Positions 37,170 through 48,109 of a DNA stretch of 64,000 nt are shown piece after piece. A program made the position numbers and the translations under genes. The notes under the pieces were generated by a model. The model saw only the letters and a program-made list of their open reading frames with translations. It had not been told where the DNA came from and did no database searches. Position 1 is the stretch's first letter. Each line of letters begins with the position of its first letter. This DNA is from Malaya genurostris (Eukaryota; Arthropoda; Insecta; Diptera; Culicidae). Where the stretch lies: NCBI RefSeq assembly GCF_030247185.1, contig NC_080572.1, positions 153,744,365-153,808,364 on the forward strand, written 5' to 3'.

Positions 37170-37856
37170 TTCAGTAGGAAAAATGAGACTATACCTATAG
37201 ACATACATCTAGGAAATCAACTTGTAGAAAAATGTAAAATTGTAAGAGATTTAGGCGTAATCTTAGACTCCAAGCTCACTTTTGTGGAACACTACAATAC
37301 CATAATCAATAAAGCTAATAGCATGCTGGGCTTTATTAAACGCTTCAGTCATAACTTTCAGGACCCATACACAATTAAATTATTATACACTACATATGTC
37401 AGACCTATTTTGGAATATTGCAGCCTAGTATGGAATCCATACAATATTATTCACGAAGAACGCATCGAATCTATTCAAAAACAATTTCTTTTATATGCAC
37501 TTCGTAAATTAAACTGGACAGCATTTCCTCTACCATCATATGAAGCACGCTGCATGCTCATCAATATACAAACACTTAAAGAACGCCGCGACTTTGCAAT
37601 GCTTTATTTTATCAGCGACATTATTTCTCAACGTATTCAATCAGCTCCATTATTATCGCAATTAAATTTTTATATACCTAGCCGTCAATTACATTCCAGG
37701 AAATTATTTTTAGAAAAACAAGCTAGAACAAATTATGCAAAATACAGTCCAGTCAATCGAATAATGCGCCATTACAATCAATACTGCGAACATCTTGACC
37801 TTACTATGTCGAAAAATCAAATCAAATCTCAGCTTTGTCGTAGAAATAATGCGTAG
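37170..37856 (+). pseudogene. Copy C ORF2: RT thumb and carboxy-terminal region
   Basis: Continues in a new frame with VRDLGVILDSKLTFVEHYNT, MLGFIKRFSHNF, LLYTTYVRPILEYCSLVWNP and RIESIQKQFLLYALRKLNW. These motifs follow the palm in CR1/Jockey-type RTs. Ends at 37856; about 50 bp later the AAAT-type tail begins. Confidence 0.8.
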
Positions 37857-38000
37857 TATGTAAGTGAACATTGTAAACAATTTATATGTAGTCTATATTT
37901 GCTTGACGAAATAAATAAAATAAATAAATAAATAATAAAAAAATTATTAGTCACAAGCAATACTCAAACACAACTTGGTTGTTTATCTCACACAACAACA

Positions 38001-38241
38001 TATAATATAATATACTATAATATAATATAATATAATATAATATAATATAATATAATATAATATAATATAATATAATATAATATAATATAATATAATATAA
38101 TATAATATAATATAATATAATATAATATAATATAATATAATATAATATAATATAATATAATATAATATAACATAATATAATACAATATAACATAATATAA
38201 TATAATATAATAATATATAATATTATATCATATAATATAAA
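38001..38241. repeat. (TATAA)n pentanucleotide array 2
   Basis: About 240 bp of TATAA repeat with minor variants (CATAA, TACAA) between the copy C tail and the target site of Jockey copy 1. Same pentamer as at 24885-25064. Confidence 0.95.
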
Positions 38242-38538
38242 ATTACAGCTCTCAATATTGTCAGTCGGTGTTGAACAGTCGTTCGCACCGCACGCGTATA
38301 GCTCTTGGCTCCTTCAAGGCTTCAGTTTTATTCAATGCTACCTGAATCACTAACAGTCTTTTTAAAGACTAACAATTAGTCAGCCTTTCTCAAGGCTATA
38401 CAAAAAGTAATATTTGAGTGACAAAGTGATATTAGAGTGACTAAGAAATTAATCAGCTTTTTCTAAGGCTAGCTAGGAGTCTAATCGAAGGCTAATTTAG
38501 CCTAGTTAATTTAATTTAAAATTTCATTCATTTCAAAA

Positions 38539-39430
38539 ATACCTGCGTCCAACCGGAAAGGCAACAAGCCTAAGGCTAAAAATAATTCAATACGGAATAA
38601 ATCACAATCCGTTATTCAACATTTTACTAATAACATTCACGATCTTATAGTATCAGAATGTAAAAATAAAAGACAACGGACGGAATTCCCTTCCGTTGAT
38701 CCTTGGTTTTGCCCCTTCTCAAGTAATACTTATAAAAAAAAAAGAGCGAATGGTACTTCTAAACCACGCTCTGGAATTTCCCATGAACATCACCTAATAC
38801 ACTTCAATCGAAGTGATGTAAGCAATTTGAAAACTTTTCGCACAATAAAATTCATTGTGAACATTATAAAAGGCATAATCGTATTGCAAACTTAACGCAA
38901 TGTCGTCGTTGCCAAGGTTTCGGCCATATAACCAAAAATGGTCATATGGGTATACGGTGTTTGAATTGTGGTAAATCGCATTCGAAAGACGTTTGTCTAA
39001 TGAATGAAACCACTGATAAATTTTCATGTTCAAATTGCAATGGAAATCATAAATCCAATTATTTGAAATGTCCTGTCAGGGAAAAAATTTTAAACGCTCG
39101 TTCGCTTAGACAACAAGTCAAATCAACGACCTTAAATTTACAGAACATACCTGAAAATCAAAAAACCGTTACAAATGCCACGCCTAATTCTTCGAACTTA
39201 AAACAAAAAACATGTACGCCTGCCAATTCGTCTTCTAACGAAAACAATTTATTGACAGGTAGATCGACCTCGTCATCAACTTCTTCTAATGTCAGTTATG
39301 CTAGTGTATCAGGTAGAAATCTACCACCTACTTCTTCTAATGTAAATAATCAAAACACAGGACCGCCTTGCAGTTCATCTCCTAACGAGAACAATTTATT
39401 AGTATCAGTTTTGCAGTTCATCTTCTAACG
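38539..39430 (+). pseudogene. Jockey copy 1 ORF1, start lost and deleted
   Basis: The start codon position (38539) is ATA, where copy 2 has ATG. After RQRTEFPSVDPW the text jumps to RANGTSKPRSGIS, a loss of roughly 140 codons relative to copy 2. The zinc-knuckle block at 38946-39080 is readable (IRCLNCGKSHSKDVC and SCSNCNGNHKSNYLKC), followed by a Ser/Asn-rich tail. The ORF1 protein would bind nucleic acid. Confidence 0.8.
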
Positions 39431-39664
39431 AAAACAATTAATTAATCTTCTAATGACAGTCTACCTACAAATATTCTTTCAATGCCATTCGCTTCTTTAA
39501 ATGAAGTTGATTTAGGCGATATAACTGAAAATTAAATGATCCACCTACACTATCAACTTTTTCAAATGATCATCCGAATGAATTCGACTTCATCACTTTT
39601 TGAAGCATTTAATTTTTTTACAAATAATATTAAAATGAATTTAAAATTCAACAGTGATGTTAAA

Positions 39665-42242
39665 TAATTATTTGAATATTTAAAATCTTTAAAATCGAGT
39701 GAAGATGAATTTTATAATTTTCTCAAAGTTCACAAAATTCACATTGACATTGTGACAGAAACTTTTCTTAAACCAAATGTCAAATTGAAAAGTAATCCAC
39801 ATTATGTGGTTCATCGATTTAAAAGGTTTACTGGAATTGGTGGTGGAGTTGCCATTTTTGTCCAACGGCAAATTAAACATCGAATTTTACTTTCTTTCAA
39901 TACTAAAGTTATTTGAAGCTTGGGAATCGAAGTTGAAACCATTCATGGAATTTATTTCATCGCTTGAGCATATTTGCCATTCCAATGCACCGGCGAATAA
40001 TTAAATTTCTTTAAAGGCGATTTGCAAAAACTTTCAAGATATCGATTGAAATTTTTCGTAATAGGGGACTTAAATGCTAAGTATGTCCAGTGGAATTGTA
40101 GGCAAAATAACAGTAATGGTAAAATACTTCATAATAAACTCTCAACTGGTTACTTCACTGTTCTTCATCCCAGTAATCCTACTTGTTTCTCTTCCGTGAA
40201 AAACCCGTCTACAATTGATCTGGTTCTAACAGATCAAATTCACATTTGTAGTGAACCAATTACACATACTGACTAAACCAATTAGTTCTATATTCAACTA
40301 TCATAGAGCTAATTGGTTGGATTACAGATCTCACATTGAAAATCATGTGGATCATGAAACTATTTTAGAAAATTCTGCGGACATCGACGCAGCAATTGAT
40401 CATTTGGATCATTACATTATCGAAGCTAGAAATCTTTCAGTTCCCAAAGCTCAAACTAAATTAAATTCTCCTATCATCGATGACAATCTTCAACTGCTCA
40501 TTCGGTTTAAAAATGTTCGTCGACGACAATATCAACGTTCTCGTGATCCTACTATGAAAAACATAGTTAAGGATTTACAAAAAGAAATTAAACATAGATT
40601 TACTCTTTTGCGAAATGAAATTTTCGCTAAAGAAGTTGAACAAATTAAACCATATTCTAAACCTTTTTGGAAACTTTCTAAGAAACCTCAGAAACCAATT
40701 CCTGCTCTCAAGGAAGGAAATCAAATACTTCTTACAAATGGCGGAAAAGCTCAAAAACTTGTTCAGCAGTTCGAGAGTGTACACAATTTTAATTTGAACG
40801 TTGTGAGTCCTATTGAAAATGAAGTCTCACTGAAATATGATCATATTTCAACACAGGTGTTATCACAAGATAACATTATTGAGACGAATGTTGATGAAAT
40901 TATTAGGAAACTTTAAAACAATTCAATTATTAGGAAACTTAAAAACATGAAGGCTCCTGGTAATGATGGAATTTTTAATATTCTTATTAAAAATCTTCCC
41001 GATGTTTCCTTGAGACTCCTGGTTAAAATTTTCAACAAGTGTGTTTCATTAGCTTACTTCCCAAAAAGATGGAAAATAATGAATAAAAAAAGGAATTCCT
41101 ATCCTCAAACCTGATGAAAACCCAGCAGAAACATCAAGTTATCGACCAATTAGCTTACTTTTTTCTGTCAGTAAATTTTTTGAAAAAAATATCTTGTTGA
41201 GAATGATGTCTCATATAAATGAGAATTCATTTTTTTTTACCAGAGCAGTTTGGATTTCGTCATGAACATTCAACTACTCATCAACTTGTCAGAGTAACGA
41301 ACATGATAAAGGCAAATAAATCTTCTGGGCTATCCACTGGAGTTGCTCTTCTAGACATAGAAAAAGCATTCGACAGTGTTTGGCACAAAGGTTTAATAGC
41401 AAAAATGTCTGATTTCCAGTTTCCTATTTATTTTCAAAATTATTTAACTGATCGCACTCTTCAGGTTAGCTATCAGAATTGTAAATCTGAATTGCTACCC
41501 GTACGAGCCGGTGTTCCGCAGGGTTCGAGCGTAGCTGCAATCTGGTATAATATTTTCACTTCTGATCTTCCAAATCTACCCGTTGGTTGTCAGAAATCGC
41601 TTTTCTGTGACGACACAAGTCTGTTAGCCACAGGTAGAAATCTAAGAGTGATCTGCAGTCGCCTACAAAGAAGTTTAAATATTTCCAGTGATTATCTGTC
41701 AAAATGGAAAATTAAACCAAATGTAGCAAATACGCAATTAATTATCTTTCCTCATAAGCCAAGAGCTTCTTTTCTTAAACCAAACAATAATCACATTCTC
41801 AAATTGAATGGCTTGGATTTGACATGGTCTTATCAAGCTAAATATTTAGGTTTAACGTATGACAAAAAACTCACTTTCATGGATCACATTGAAGGAATCC
41901 AGGCAAAGTGTAATAAATATATTAAATGTTCCTCTTATAAACAGAAATTCTAAGCTTTGTCTAACAAACAAATTGTTAATTTATATACAAATTTTCAGAC
42001 CAGAAATGCTTTATGCAGTACAAATTTGGTCAAGTTGTTGTTCCACCAGGAAGAAAACGCTTCAAAGGATTCAGAATAAAATTCTGAAAATGATTTTGAA
42101 GCGTCCTTCCTGGTTTAATACAAATGAGTTACGCATACTCACAAATATAGAACCATTAGATGTAATGTCACATAATATTATAAGCAAATTCCGACAAAAA
42201 TCGATGCAATCTTCAATTGAATCGATTCACTCTCTGTATTAG
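39665..42242 (+). pseudogene. Jockey copy 1 ORF2 (endonuclease-RT), many stops
   Basis: Endonuclease: SKSSEDEFYNFL-like start, DIVTETFLKPN, GGGVAIFVQRQIKHR, VIGDLNAKYVQWNCRQNN and STIDLVLTD. RT: MKAPGNDGIFNILIKNLPD, SSYRPISLL with breaks, FGFRHEHSTTHQLVRVTN, LLDIEKAFDSVWHKGL, RAGVPQGSSVAAIWYNIF and SLFCDDTSLL. The end at 42242 is KSMQSSIESIHSLY. Stops and frameshifts occur at, among others, ~39916, ~40900 and ~41090. The downstream 3' UTR has a short AT run at 42364-42377. Confidence 0.85.
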
Positions 42243-42487
42243 TTAGTAAGTTAGTATATAAGTTCCTTTTCCCCATTACACAATACAAGTAGGCTTAGAA
42301 TTTTCCCTACACAAAAATCTCAGAATTGCGGAAGCAAATGATGGCCTCATGGAATTATCAAATCATATATATAATAGGGCTGAAAAGTCACCACTTGTGG
42401 CTGAACACCCAATTTAAATCTTAATAATTTAATTTTAACTCATATTCCAATAAATAGTTATTTAAAAAAAATAAAGCTCTCAATATT

Positions 42488-43026
42488 ATGGGTATGATAA
42501 GTTTAGCTGTAAGACAGTGTGGTCAGCCCAACTTGCTACAATTGAGTTCGTGAGAAAAGCTTCTCAAATACACAACGTAGGTTTAAATTGGCTTAGTTCA
42601 GAAACAAAGCCTCTCTTTTCTGCTGTATTGTAAGATACTAATTTTGTGCTCAAAGGTGGCAATAGTTTTAATTTAGTTACAATTGGCATTTCCGTTTGGC
42701 GGTGTTATTCGTTCGTTGTCGTGTGTGATATCCAAGCACTAATCCGTTGGGAATCACGATCCTGCCAAAACATTTTGTTGTCATGACCAGGATTCGGTTT
42801 TTCCCAAAAAATCCGCCATCACACAACGGAAACCGACGCTTTTCGCAATCATTTTTGTTAAATCACTATTGTTTCCGGATCATTACCACCCAAGTATTAC
42901 CCGGAGAATATCATCGCTGCAAATAGTATTTTAAAAGGCCCAATTTGCATACGCCACGATACGTATATTTTCAATGTGTGTAGGAATTGATCACAGGTGG
43001 CCTGAGATATTTTGCATTTTCGAGGT
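42488..43026. other. Unassigned spacer
   Basis: No recognised ORF or repeat. It lies between Jockey copy 1 and the R fragment. Confidence 0.5.
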
Positions 43027-43123
43027 GAATACGACTTACTTTACTATGGGGCGCCTTATCAAAATTTACCCTCTGCGAGAGGAATAAGTTTTTGATCGTG
43101 AATATTTCTTGTTGTATCTAACG
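43027..43123 (+). repeat. Dispersed repeat R, copy 3 (start only)
   Basis: Matches the beginning of R copy 1 (GTGAATACGACTTACTTTAC, then TACCCTCTG.GAGAG and TTTTTGATCGTGAATAT). It is cut at 43123 by the 5' LTR, so the LTR element inserted into R. Confidence 0.8.
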
Positions 43124-43728
43124 TGAAGCATTATAATATTGATCCGATTAACCCAAACGAAACACTTTCTCACATTACAGCATTCTCACGATCTCTAACC
43201 AATCCTTCTCTGATCACAGATCATAAACTAAAACCGAACATGTACTAAATCCTAAACACCAATCCTTACATCCTTTATCCTTCAAGTACTATGCATCCAA
43301 ATTAGTAACAGGTCGTAAAAACACTTGACGATCGTTACATTTCCTAAGAACCAACCATATGGTTCACATCAAGTTCCCATGCTAGCCGGCCGTGTTGCAA
43401 CATATGCTGCACACGGCGAGCTAAGTAAGCTTCCCACACTATCCGCCAATGCGACATTTCTTTCCCTTGCGTAATGCGCGATAGGTTCAATCGCCTTCTT
43501 TTGCATTGATGCACCAATCGATATTCTCTCTCTTTTTCCTCTCTCCCGCTAACAAATTATTTAACGAAAGTATTGTAACTGGCTCCTCCCACCTATATGT
43601 ACGTAGACCAGGCAGTAGGTTAGTTTAAGTCTAGAACTTTTCAATAAAATCAATCTTGGTAAAACAATCGAGAAAGAAGGTTTACTACCTTCTAATGTTC
43701 TTAATTTATGAACGGAAAAGAACTAACA
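43124..43728 (+). repeat. 5' LTR
   Basis: Starts TGAAGCATTATAATATT and ends ACTAACA, giving TG...CA boundaries and 605 bp. The start matches the 3' LTR at 63922 (TGTAGCATTATAATATT). A polyadenylation signal AATAAA is at 43643-43648. It abuts a tRNA primer site. Confidence 0.9.
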
Positions 43729-43743
43729 TGGCGACCGTGACAG
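43729..43743 (+). promoter_or_regulatory. Primer-binding site
   Basis: TGGCGACCGTGACAG begins immediately after the LTR. This primer-site type is known from 412/mdg1-like elements, where it pairs with the 3' end of a tRNA-Arg; the tRNA assignment here is from memory. Confidence 0.8.
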
Positions 43744-43754
43744 TGTAATCTGTA

Positions 43755-43920
43755 CCCAGTAAATGTGATATTTCCATTGATGTTCCCATTGGACCGCGAC
43801 AGTGCTAATCCGTATCCAGTAAATGTGATGTTTCCATTGATGTTTCCATTGATGTTTCCATTGGACCATGACAAAAGTAATAATCCGTATCCAGTAAATT
43901 GTGATGTTTCCATTGAAGAA
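43755..43920 (+). repeat. Leader tandem repeats
   Basis: About three copies of a unit containing CCAGTAAATGTGATGTTTCC followed by ATTGATGTTTCC, ending in GGACC[A/G][T/C]GACA. Within the second unit ATTGATGTTTCC is itself repeated. Located right after the primer site, a place where packaging signals usually lie; a function is not shown. Confidence 0.75.
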
Positions 43921-44534
43921 CAAACAACAACCAAAAAGTGTATGTGTTACCAGTAAAGAACATTTCAGAAGAAAAACATAAAATAGTGATATCAGAAACA
44001 GTAGTTACAGCAGTACAAACAGTGGTTCCGTTCAAACAGTAGTCGAAACGGAAGAAAAAAAAAAACAGAAAATGGCATTATAGCACCAGAAATCTTTTCG
44101 AAAACGAATACACTATCTAAGCACTCCTAGACTTCCGCAGTTCGGTAATGTTTTTTCTGTTCATATTAAAGACGTTCCCTGGTAAACCGAACATAAAAAC
44201 CAGAACAGTTAAAAAAAAGTATTTTTATCAAATGCAACGGAACATTCGATATTTGTGGCTGGTCGTGCCATCGAAGTATAATGCAGCTTAATATCAATAC
44301 GTGACAACCTTGTTTCGAGTGGAATCAATACCGATGTTAGTGGAAGTAGCAACATTAGTCCGAATAAATTCAACACTAGCAGTCAACTAACCGCAACCGT
44401 GAACTCGAATGTATGTATACACTCCATCTTCACAGTCCATCAGGTTAATAATTAATAAGACCTCTGGAGATAAGTAGCTAGTAAAGGAAATAGTAATAGA
44501 CATACAGGAACTAAAAGAGTTCCTAGAATTGTAA

Positions 44535-44690
44535 GACGAAATAAAACAAGGGAAGGGAACAGGAGCTTTTGCCCCCCTTGAGAAAATTTCGTGGAACGAA
44601 CTAGTTAAAAGAATTAAGGATTTACCAAGAGACGATCCACTAACCTGGGTAAATTATGTAGAAGAAGAGGAAGAAAAACGAAATCAATGA
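44535..44690 (+). CDS. Leader small ORF a (acidic, unknown)
   Basis: A 51-codon open stretch DEIKQGKGTGAFAPLEKISW, then NELVKRIKDLPRDDPLTWVN and YVEEEEEKRNQ, ending TGA at 44688. An in-frame TAA at 44532 separates it from the upstream text IVIDIQELKEFLEL, which fits the same frame; the original ORF may have been longer, with one nonsense mutation. There is no Met in the visible part. Composition is protein-like and acidic at the end. Elements of the 412/mdg1 group carry small ORFs before gag; homology is suspected but not tested. Confidence 0.45.
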   Translation, partial: DEIKQGKGTGAFAPLEKISWNELVKRIKDLPRDDPLTWVNYVEEEEEKRNQ

Positions 44691-44893
44691 GAATAAATAG
44701 TAAAAGTTCTTTTATTTATTTTTATTTTTGCTCTTGCTTATATTATAAATGAAAGACCCATTCTGGGACAATATAGAGTTGTGGGAATTAATTGACGATT
44801 TCCTGCAAGAAGTTCTTAACAGTCGAAGACGCGGCTAGCGCTTTACTTGTTTAAAAAAAATATTCCAGTTCGTTGTAGTAAAAATCAAATACC

Positions 44894-45121
44894 ATGGGGA
44901 AAGGGCAATCAAAAGAAACCAACCAGTCTGATGACACCAATATCCAAATTAATGAGCATATTGAACAGTCTACGACTAGTCACCAAGACCACGAGTTCAA
45001 ATTGTGGATTATTATCGCAATTTCGACGATCTTACTTCTATTAAAAATACATAAAATAATGAAAAAACGCTGGACCAAGAAAGGATTTAAAACAGCACAA
45101 AGCATAAATTCAATCGCTTAA
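44894..45121 (+). CDS. Leader small ORF b, putative single-pass membrane protein
   Basis: 75 codons starting MGKGQSKETNQSDD, with a hydrophobic segment LWIIIAISTILLLLKIH at about residues 37-53 and a very basic following stretch KIMKKRWTKKGFK. Gly at position 2 with Ser at position 6 (MGKGQS) fits an N-myristoylation signal. The layout suggests a short membrane-anchored protein with a basic cytoplasmic or RNA-facing tail. It lies between the primer site and gag and is uninterrupted although its neighbours are broken. No function is known to me. Confidence 0.5.
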   Translation: MGKGQSKETNQSDDTNIQINEHIEQSTTSHQDHEFKLWIIIAISTILLLLKIHKIMKKRWTKKGFKTAQSINSIA

Positions 45122-45299
45122 AAACCCCACAAATAAAATATAAATAAAAATATATACATTAATATCATAGTTTTATCATTTTACTAGCTGGCTAAATGCC
45201 TATGACAATAGAGCAATTACACGAAGAAATAAAAATACTTGTAACTATATATAACAACTTAAAAAAAATCGGTTAACAAAAAATTTAAAACAGAAACTC

Positions 45300-46299
45300 T
45301 AAATTAAACTATACCAACGCGCTATATGCTCAAATAGAAAGCAATCTTTTAGAAAACGAAGACTCTTTATCACATTCAGAATTAACATTTCTCGTTAAAG
45401 CAGCAAGAAATGCAATTACAGACATCCGTACTACAGTAACCTCGAAGATACAAGAACAATTAGTTGACGAGAAGAGACTCCAAAATGACAAACACAACAC
45501 CAGCAGTCTTTGACATCCGCCAGGCAACGGCGTTAATACAAATGTACGACGGCACGCCGTTAGCAAGATTGGGCCTACCTGATAATATAAGTAATATAAA
45601 CGAGTTAATAGAAAACGTTAAATCAAGGTGCATGGACATTTCAACACCCGAAAACATCATTGCAAAACTAAAAGCCACCCGACAGAGTGGACCGATAACA
45701 AAAATACGGGCCTAAATACCCTTGTATCAGGAATAAACCAACCTGAAACAAAAACGATATTAAAAGCAGGAAACTTCCATTCAATAAAGGAAGGTATCCA
45801 AAAAGCACAAGAAAATTTGACCAAAAATACAACCACCGCGCAAGTCTTAACCACGAGAGCTAGACAAAATCACAATAATTTCAAAACCCATAACCGTTTC
45901 TCTAGAGGAAACGGGAGGAATTTCTCCACCCAAAGCAATTTTAGTGCAAATCAACGCTATAACGAACCACACCGTATTTACAACAACCATAACCAATTCC
46001 ACACTAACAGACCTGAGCGCTCAAATTGCTCCAATTACTCATACTATAACAATAATAACCGAGGCCGCGGACATTACCAACCTCAACAAATTCGATATGG
46101 GTCACGTCGATTCCAGCACAATCGGCAGAATGTCTTTGTAGCAGGCTCTGAGCCTTTACCGTATATACATCCAATGCAAATGCAAACAGCTGTGCCGGTC
46201 AATGCACCGAGCGAGCGGCAACAACTGCATCAGCAGAACCAACCGATGCAAAATCATTTTTTGGGCAAATGTGTTGACTTTAAATCTAAGCGCTTCTAA
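45300..46299 (+). pseudogene. gag, frameshifted
   Basis: 45300-45480 encodes QIESNLLENEDSLSHSELTF and AARNAITDIRTTV. After a frame change, 45464-45715 encodes FDIRQATALIQMYDGTPLAR and SRCMDISTPENIIAKLKATR. After another, 45628-46299 encodes LKAGNFHSIKEGIQKAQENL and an Asn/Gln/Arg-rich nucleocapsid-like tail (NNNNRGRGHYQPQQIRYGSR). No CCHC knuckle; the basic, Asn-rich tail resembles the gag of 412-type elements. The part of gag that should follow MYDGTP is shortened. Confidence 0.7.
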
Positions 46300-47208
46300 C
46301 TTCATTAAGGTCGGAGTACGAATGACTAACTCAATTTGTACTTTACTGATAGATTCCGGAGATATTTCAATTTTTAAAGCAAATAGAATAATTCCTAACC
46401 AAATTGTGAATAGAAACGTAAGAACAAAACTAACTGGAATAACAGATGGGGAAATAGAAACTACATCATAACCGAAACAGAACTAATGTAACCACTAGAC
46501 ATTTTTCATTTAGTTGGACCAGATTTTCCTATTCAAACGGACGGCATATTGGGCAGAGACTTTTTCATCTTTCACAAATGCCAGATTGATTATGAGTACG
46601 GGTTATTAAATTTTAGTGTAAATAATATAAATGTATCTATACCTATAGAAGATAGAGTTAATGAAAACTATATTATTCCACAACGAAGTGAATTAGAAGT
46701 GATTAGAAAATTAAGTAATCAAACTATAACAGAAGACAATCTTTTCACAGGAAATCGAACCAGGAGTTTTCTGTGGAATCATATCTGCTATCATATCCCC
46801 ACAAAACCCTTATATAAAAATCATGAACACAAGAAAATACCTGTGAATATATCCAACTTAGAATTTACACCTGAAATGGAACTCTTAGCGAATTACAATA
46901 TAATAAAATTTAACAATAAACCCCTGAACGATTCAAGAAACCATAAACTATTGAACGAAATAGACATGAACAACGTACCTACTTACGCACAAAAGGAATT
47001 AAAGAATCTAATATTGAAATATACAAATATATTCTCTACCCCAGAAGAACCCTTGACGACCAATAACTTCTATAACCAAAATATCAACCTAAACGATAAC
47101 GTTCCAGTCTATATTCCTAACTACAAAACGAATCATTCACAACACGACGAAATAGAAACACAAGTCAATAAAATGCTGAACGACAAAATTATAGAACCTT
47201 CTATATAA
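46300..47208 (+). pseudogene. pol: protease and amino-terminal RT region
   Basis: Protease: NSICTLLIDSGDISIFKANR with the active-site DSG (the usual following Ala is missing), then a frame break, and IQTDGILGRDFFIFHKCQID at 46540. It continues with a connecting region (NISNLEFTPEMELLANYNII, YAQKELKNLILKYTNIFST) and the RT start VPVYIPNYKTNHSQHDEIET followed by MLNDKIIEPSI. It is cut at 47206 by the long-TIR element. The protein continues at 59012 with SPYNSPILLVPKK. Confidence 0.85.
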
Positions 47209-47709
47209 ACGGCTGAAAGCAAAAGTCGGATAAGTGCAACTTAGTTTGGAAAACCCGTTTAAGTATTTTTGAATGCAAAAACCGGATAAAAACATTGAGC
47301 GCAAAAGTCGGACACGGACTTTGAAATGCAAAAGCCGTTTAAAAACATTTTTATTGCAAGAACCGGACAAAAATACTTTGAATGCAAAAACCGGACAAAA
47401 ACTTAACCGGTTCTTCCAAAACAAATGTATTTATCCGGTTTTTGCATTCAAAGTTATTTTCGGCCAACTGCCGCTGCGGGATAAGGCATGGGTCGCTAGT
47501 TTGCTACGGGTGGCGTGATGTGTAAGGACATTTTCATTGAGTCTCGTCTTGTTCCGCAGGGAAAATCGAATGTGATTTGATAATTATGTCAAGTCTACTT
47601 TATAAATTTTAATAGAAACTCTTTGCAATAAATTATTATAGATGAATCATTAATGTATAAAACTCTTGGTACGAAGATGAAACATGAAATATAGCTTGAT
47701 AAACTTAGT
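47207..47709 (+). repeat. Left terminal inverted repeat with subterminal repeats
   Basis: 47220-47460 carries six to seven degenerate copies of the motif GCAAAARCCGG or GCAAAAGTCGG, spaced about 25-35 bp and in both orientations. The last pair forms an inverted repeat around AAACTTAACCGGTTCTTCC. It pairs with 58505-59007. Confidence 0.85.
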
Positions 47710-47804
47710 TTTTTTTTTTATAATTATTTATTGGAATATGAGTTAAAATTAAATTATTAAGATTTAAATTGGGTGTTCAGCCACAAGTGGTGACTTTTCA
47801 GCCC

Positions 47805-47987
<183 letters not shown>

Positions 47988-48109
47988 TTGGTTATTACCA
48001 TGAGGACATTATTTGCTTCCGCAATTCTGAGATTTTTGTGTAGGGAAAATTCTAAACCTACTTGTGTATTGTGTAATGGGGAAAAGGAACTTATATACTA
48101 ACTTACTAA

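Larger units (their letters stand above)
35046..37943 (+). mobile_element. CR1/L2-like non-LTR retrotransposon copy C, 5'-truncated
   Basis: Contains the distal endonuclease, linker, full-length RT and a 3' end with an (AAAT)n-type tail at 37908-37943. The 5' boundary near 35046 falls inside the endonuclease (EEIDFIDEVFGNNFNVFRHD), typical of incomplete reverse transcription. It has a different codon texture and RT sequence from copies A and B, so it is a separate family. Confidence 0.85.
38247..42487 (+). mobile_element. Jockey-clade (Juan-type) LINE, copy 1, with 13-bp target duplication
   Basis: The element spans about 38260-42474, flanked by perfect AGCTCTCAATATT copies at 38247-38259 and 42475-42487. 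Its 5' end TCAGTCGGTGTTGAACAGTC is the same as the 5' end of the minus-strand copy 2 at 52564, so both are 5'-complete. TCAGTC matches the arthropod initiator consensus, in line with the internal promoters known in Jockey elements. ORF1 has lost its start and has a large deletion; ORF2 has many stops. Juan-type naming is from memory of mosquito Jockey elements. Confidence 0.9.

Noticed and set aside
47273..47518. Mirror ORFs of 81 codons at 47273-47518 and 58696-58941
   Set aside because: They arise from the terminal inverted repeats with GCAAAARCCGG motifs; repetitive composition, not a likely protein.
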